Of a stretch of 64,000 nucleotides of DNA, positions 58,900 to 64,000 are shown in pieces (positions within the stretch are counted from its first letter, which is position 1; every line of letters begins with the position of its first letter). Origin of the DNA: Pyropia yezoensis (Eukaryota > Rhodophyta > Bangiophyceae > Bangiales > Bangiaceae). Made by a program: the position numbers and the translations under genes. The DNA lies in assembly GCA_009829735.1 (NCBI GenBank), contig CM020618.1, positions 831,196 to 895,195 of the forward strand. The letters run 5' to 3'. The notes under the pieces are model-generated. The model was not told where the DNA came from and searched no databases. It worked only from the letters and a program-made list of their open reading frames with translations.

Positions 58900-61800
58900 C
58901 CCCACATTTGGATTGAGTGGCAGCCAGGTGTGGGACCCGCCCTCCACGCCATACCAGGTGTAGGTGGAGTACGGGGAGGAACGAATGGTGGGCGTTTTGA
59001 GAGCAAAGAATTGTCACCAAAACACCTCCCCCGCCGCCACCCCTCCAGCACACACGGTAGACCACACGCAGACGACAAAAAAAGACAAAAGCAGACGTAC
59101 AGCATTGGGGGTTCGCCTGTGATCCCTCACCAGACTACTAACCCAACTCGCGGACGCTTGACTTCGGAATTCGGAATGGGTTCCGGTACGCGTGTCTCGG
59201 ATATGGCCGTACGTGCAGAAAGGGGTATGGCGGCCCGATTTGACCCCGCCCGCTGTGCCGAATTCCAATGAAATCCGTCCATTGGTAGTGCAACAGCACA
59301 CTTGCGTGCACGTGTTCGTCTGTTGTGCACGTGTGTGCCGTGGTTTGGGACTCGACGATGGACACAAAAAACGCCTCACTTCCGTTTAGTTGATCACGTT
59401 GCCTCGCCTGTGGACAGCCAATTTTCACTCCGTCAGACGCGAGCTTTCCCTCTTCCCGCCCCGGTCCATCCCGCTGGGTGTGCCCATCAGAGTTGGCTCT
59501 CCTCACCGCAATCCCAGTCCCACTCGGTAGCAGCCGAGTGTGAACTCGACAGCTGAGTTGAAGAGCTGTAGCCGAAAACAAAAAAAATGGTTTTCCATGG
59601 TGGGCAGCCCCCACATTTGGATTGAGTGGCAGCCAGGTGTGGGACCCGCCCTCCACGCCATACCAGGTGTAGGTGGAGTACGGGGAGGAACGAATGGTGG
59701 GCGTTTTGAGAGCAAAGAATTGTCACCAAAACACCTCCCCCGCCGCCCACCCCTCCAGCACACACGGTAGACCACACGCAGACGACAAAAAAAGACAAAA
59801 GCAGACGTACAGCATTGGGGGTTCGCCTGTGATCCCTCACCAGACTACTAACCCAACTCGCGGACGCTTGACTTCGGAATTCGGAATGGGTTCCGGTACG
59901 CGTGTCTCGGATATGGCCGTACGTGCAGAAAGGGGTATGGCGGCCCGATTTGACCCCGCCCGCTGTGCCGAATTCCAATGAAATCCGTCCATTGGTAGTG
60001 CAACAGCACACTTGCGTGCACGTGTTCGTCTGTTGTGCACGTGTGTGCCGTGGTTTGGGACTCGACGATGGACACAAAAAACGCCTCACTTCCGTTTAGT
60101 TGATCACGTTGCCTCGCCTGTGGACAGCCAAATTTTCACTCCGTCAGACGCGAGCTTTCCCTCTTCCCGCCCCGGTCCATCCCGCTGGGTGTGCCCATCA
60201 GAGTTGGCTCTCCTCACCGCAATCCCAGTCCCACTCGGTAGCAGCCGAGTGTGAACTCGACAGCTGAGTTGAAGAGCTGTAGCCGAAAACAAAAAAAAAT
60301 GGTTTTCCATGGTGGGCAGCCCCCACATTTGGATTGAGTGGCAGCCAGGTGTGGGACCCGCCCTCCACGCCATACCAGGTGTAGGTGGAGTACGGGGAGG
60401 AACGAATGGTGGGCGTTTTGAGAGCAAAGAATTGTCACCAAAACACCTCCCCCGCCGCCCACCCCTCCAGCACACACGGTAGACCACACGCAGACGACAA
60501 AAAAAGACAAAAGCAGACGTACAGCATTGGGGGTTCGCCTGTGATCCCTCACCAGACTACTAACCCAACTCGCGGACGCTTGACTTCGGAATTCGGAATG
60601 GGTTCCGGTACGCGTGTCTCGGATATGGCCGTACGTGCAGAAAGGGGTATGGCGGCCCGATTTGACCCCGCCCGCTGTGCCGAATTCCAATGAAATCCGT
60701 CCATTGGTAGTGCAACAGCACACTTGCGTGCACGTGTTCGTCTGTTGTGCACGTGTGTGCCGTGGTTTGGGACTCGACGATGGACACAAAAAACGCCTCA
60801 CTTCCGTTTAGTTGATCACGTTGCCTCGCCTGTGGACAGCCAATTTTTCACTCCGTCAGACGCGAGCTTTCCCTCTTCCCGCCCCGGTCCATCCCGCTGG
60901 GTGTGCCCATCAGAGTTGGCTCTCCTCACCGCAATCCCAGTCCCACTCGGTAGCAGCCGAGTGTGAACTCGACAGCTGAGTTGAAGAGCTGTAGCCGAAA
61001 ACAAAAAAAAATGGTTTTCCATGGTGGGCAGCCCCCACATTTGGATTGAGTGGCAGCCAGGTGTGGGACCCGCCCTCCACGCCATACCAGGTGTAGGTGG
61101 AGTACGGGGAGGAACGAATGGTGGGCGTTTTGAGAGCAAAGAATTGTCACCAAAACACCTCCCCCGCCGCCCACCCCTCCAGCACACACGGTAGACCACA
61201 CGCAGACGACAAAAAAAGACAAAAGCAGACGTACAGCATTGGGGGTTCGCCTGTGATCCCTCACCAGACTACTAACCCAACTCGCGGACGCTTGACTTCG
61301 GAATTCGGAATGGGTTCCGGTACGCGTGTCTCGGATATGGCCGTACGTGCAGAAAGGGGTATGGCGGCCCGATTTGACCCCGCCCGCTGTGCCGAATTCC
61401 AATGAAATCCGTCCATTGGTAGTGCAACAGCACACTTGCGTGCACGTGTTCGTCTGTTGTGCACGTGTGTGCCGTGGTTTGGGACTCGACGATGGACACA
61501 AAAAACGCCTCACTTCCGTTTAGTTGATCACGTTGCCTCGCCTGTGGACAGCCAATTTTTCACTCCGTCAGACGCGAGCTTTCCCTCTTCCCGCCCCGGT
61601 CCATCCCGCTGGGTGTGCCCATCAGAGTTGGCTCTCCTCACCGCAATCCCAGTCCCACTCGGTAGCAGCCGAGTGTGAACTCGACAGCTGAGTTGAAGAG
61701 CTGTAGCCGAAAACAAAAAAAAATGGTTTTCCATGGTGGGCAGCCCCCACATTTGGATTGAGTGGCAGCCAGGTGTGGGACCCGCCCTCCACGCCATACC

Positions 61801-64000
61801 AGGTGTAGGTGGAGTACGGGGAGGAACGAATGGTGGGCGTTTTGAGAGCAAAGAATTGTCACCAAAACACCTCCCCCGCCGCCCACCCCTCCAGCACACA
61901 CGGTAGACCACACGCAGACGACAAAAAAAGACAAAAGCAGACGTACAGCATTGGGGGTTCGCCTGTGATCCCTCACCAGACTACTAACCCAACTCGCGGA
62001 CGCTTGACTTCGGAATTCGGAATGGGTTCCGGTACGCGTGTCTCGGATATGGCCGTACGTGCAGAAAGGGGTATGGCGGCCCGATTTGACCCCGCCCGCT
62101 GTGCCGAATTCCAATGAAATCCGTCCATTGGTAGTGCAACAGCACACTTGCGTGCACGTGTTCGTCTGTTGTGCACGTGTGTGCCGTGGTTTGGGACTCG
62201 ACGATGGACACAAAAAACGCCTCACTTCCGTTTAGTTGATCACGTTGCCTCGCCTGTGGACAGCCAATTTTTCACTCCGTCAGACGCGAGCTTTCCCTCT
62301 TCCCGCCCCGGTCCATCCCGCTGGGTGTGCCCATCAGAGTTGGCTCTCCTCACCGCAATCCCAGTCCCACTCGGTAGCAGCCGAGTGTGAACTCGACAGC
62401 TGAGTTGAAGAGCTGTAGCCGAAAACAAAAAAAAATGGTTTTCCATGGTGGGCAGCCCCCACATTTGGATTGAGTGGCAGCCAGGTGTGGGACCCGCCCT
62501 CCACGCCATACCAGGTGTAGGTGGAGTACGGGGAGGAACGAATGGTGGGCGTTTTGAGAGCAAAGAATTGTCACCAAAACACCTCCCCCGCCGCCCACCC
62601 CTCCAGCACACACGGTAGACCACACGCAGACGACAAAAAAAGACAAAAGCAGACGTACAGCATTGGGGGTTCGCCTGTGATCCCTCACCAGACTACTAAC
62701 CCAACTCGCGGACGCTTGACTTCGGAATTCGGAATGGGTTCCGGTACGCGTGTCTCGGATATGGCCGTACGTGCAGAAAGGGGTATGGCGGCCCGATTTG
62801 ACCCCGCCCGCTGTGCCGAATTCCAATGAAATCCGTCCATTGGTAGTGCAACAGCACACTTGCGTGCACGTGTTCGTCTGTTGTGCACGTGTGTGCCGTG
62901 GTTTGGGACTCGACGATGGACACAAAAAACGCCTCACTTCCGTTTAGTTGATCACGTTGCCTCGCCTGTGGACAGCCAATTTTTCACTCCGTCAGACGCG
63001 AGCTTTCCCTCTTCCCGCCCCGGTCCATCCCGCTGGGTGTGCCCATCAGAGTTGGCTCTCCTCACCGCAATCCCAGTCCCACTCGGTAGCAGCCGAGTGT
63101 GAACTCGACAGCTGAGTTGAAGAGCTGTAGCCGAAAACAAAAAAAAATGGTTTTCCATGGTGGGCAGCCCCCACATTTGGATTGAGTGGCAGCCAGGTGT
63201 GGGACCCGCCCTCCACGCCATACCAGGTGTAGGTGGAGTACGGGGAGGAACGAATGGTGGGCGTTTTGAGAGCAAAGAATTGTCACCAAAACACCTCCCC
63301 CGCCGCCCACCCCTCCAGCACACACGGTAGACCACACGCAGACGACAAAAAAAGACAAAAGCAGACGTACAGCATTGGGGGTTCGCCTGTGATCCCTCAC
63401 CAGACTACTAACCCAACTCGCGGACGCTTGACTTCGGAATTCGGAATGGGTTCCGGTACGCGTGTCTCGGATATGGCCGTACGTGCAGAAAGGGGTATGG
63501 CGGCCCGATTTGACCCCGCCCGCTGTGCCGAATTCCAATGAAATCCGTCCATTGGTAGTGCAACAGCACACTTGCGTGCACGTGTTCGTCTGTTGTGCAC
63601 GTGTGTGCCGTGGTTTGGGACTCGACGATGGACACAAAAAACGCCTCACTTCCGTTTAGTTGATCACGTTGCCTCGCCTGTGGACAGCCAATTTTTCACT
63701 CCGTCAGACGCGAGCTTTCCCTCTTCCCGCCCCGGTCCATCCCGCTGGGTGTGCCCATCAGAGTTGGCTCTCCTCACCGCAATCCCAGTCCCACTCGGTA
63801 GCAGCCGAGTGTGAACTCGACAGCTGAGTTGAAGAGCTGTAGCCGAAAACAAAAAAAAATGGTTTTCCATGGTGGGCAGCCCCCACATTTGGATTGAGTG
63901 GCAGCCAGGTGTGGGACCCGCCCTCCACGCCATACCAGGTGTAGGTGGAGTACGGGGAGGAACGAATGGTGGGCGTTTTGAGAGCAAAGAATTGTCACCA
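58900..64000. repeat. 712-bp satellite, about 7 tandem units, continuing past the window
   Basis: Equivalent points recur at 59192, 59902, 60614, 61326, 62038, 62750 and 63462: period 710 once and 712 five times. Units appear identical except for the lengths of A or T runs (e.g. the A run before ATGGTTTTCC and the T run in CCAATTTTTCACTCC) and a C near 59038. Each unit has a cluster of small perfect hairpins before the A run (60232-60307 in one unit). Open frames of up to 195 codons recur in every unit but overlap on both strands, so no gene is called. No rRNA, tRNA or CENP-B-box match was found. Confidence 0.96.

Noticed and set aside
59860..59900. CENP-B box in the satellite (TTCGGAATTCGGAATGGG area)
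   Set aside because: Spacing of TTCG, A and CGGG does not fit the CENP-B consensus.
58900..64000. 195-codon and 127-codon minus-strand frames repeated in every satellite unit
   Set aside because: They recur only because the satellite is homogeneous, overlap each other and plus-strand frames, and have no domain or codon-level sign of selection.
58900..64000. CRISPR array or rDNA spacer
   Set aside because: Units are long and contiguous with no variable spacers, and no rRNA-like sequence is present.

Overview
The window looks like a GC-rich, repeat-dominated nuclear scaffold from a eukaryote. There is no bacterial operon structure, rRNA gene or CRISPR array. It holds several Ty3/Gypsy-type LTR retrotransposons (two with chromodomain-like C-termini), PIF/Harbinger transposase fragments, a head-to-tail array of an extremely GC-rich non-LTR retrotransposon with a restriction-like endonuclease, a homogeneous 712-bp satellite, and one small island of host-like genes (a PKD-like protein and a Popeye/cyclic-nucleotide-binding-like membrane protein). 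Composition, repeat load and the host-like proteins would fit a bangiophyte red alga (Porphyra/Pyropia type), but that is an impression, not shown by any marker gene. Four runs of exactly 500 N (12944-13443, 26369-26868, 41763-42262, 58400-58899) are scaffold joins of unknown true size, and each separates unrelated sequence classes. Layout: 1-6779 (minus strand) is a Ty3/Gypsy family, here called family A: the gag/NC part of one copy, then two extra LTR-gag units in a tandem array of period 2028 bp. 6780-7317 is the Harbinger transposase fragment that the array interrupts. 8576-9814 is a 5' LTR, primer site and truncated gag of a second LTR family (B). 10383-12943 is the 3' LTR and pol of a chromovirus (C). 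13444-15474 is the protease/nucleocapsid part of another family A copy, into which a complete family A element (15475-26352) has inserted. This element has LTRs differing at only 3 of 363 positions, a heavily frameshifted gag-pol, and an extra 3.4-kb 3' region with degraded open frames on the opposite strand. 26869-28385 is the host-like island. 28400-35882 is mostly unrecognised sequence with a hypothetical ORF and a 1.17-kb element with 66-bp inverted repeats. 35883-37331 is a second Harbinger transposase with two altered catalytic positions. 37.39-41.76 kb (plus strand) is a well-preserved Ty3/Gypsy element (D) with separate gag and pol frames joined by a textbook -1 frameshift site. 42263-58399 is the non-LTR array (two near-complete copies plus the start of a third). 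58900-64000 is the satellite. How the parts relate: families A and B share an identical primer-binding site and family D a one-base variant of it, so three LTR families probably prime on related tRNAs. Family A repeatedly sits in one exact position of its own gag gene (duplicated CACAC). That arrangement generates intact gag-only reading frames whose stop codon is supplied by the inserted LTR. The non-LTR array and satellite next to it look like heterochromatin. Many frameshifts fall in G or C homopolymers, so part of the apparent decay may be consensus error.
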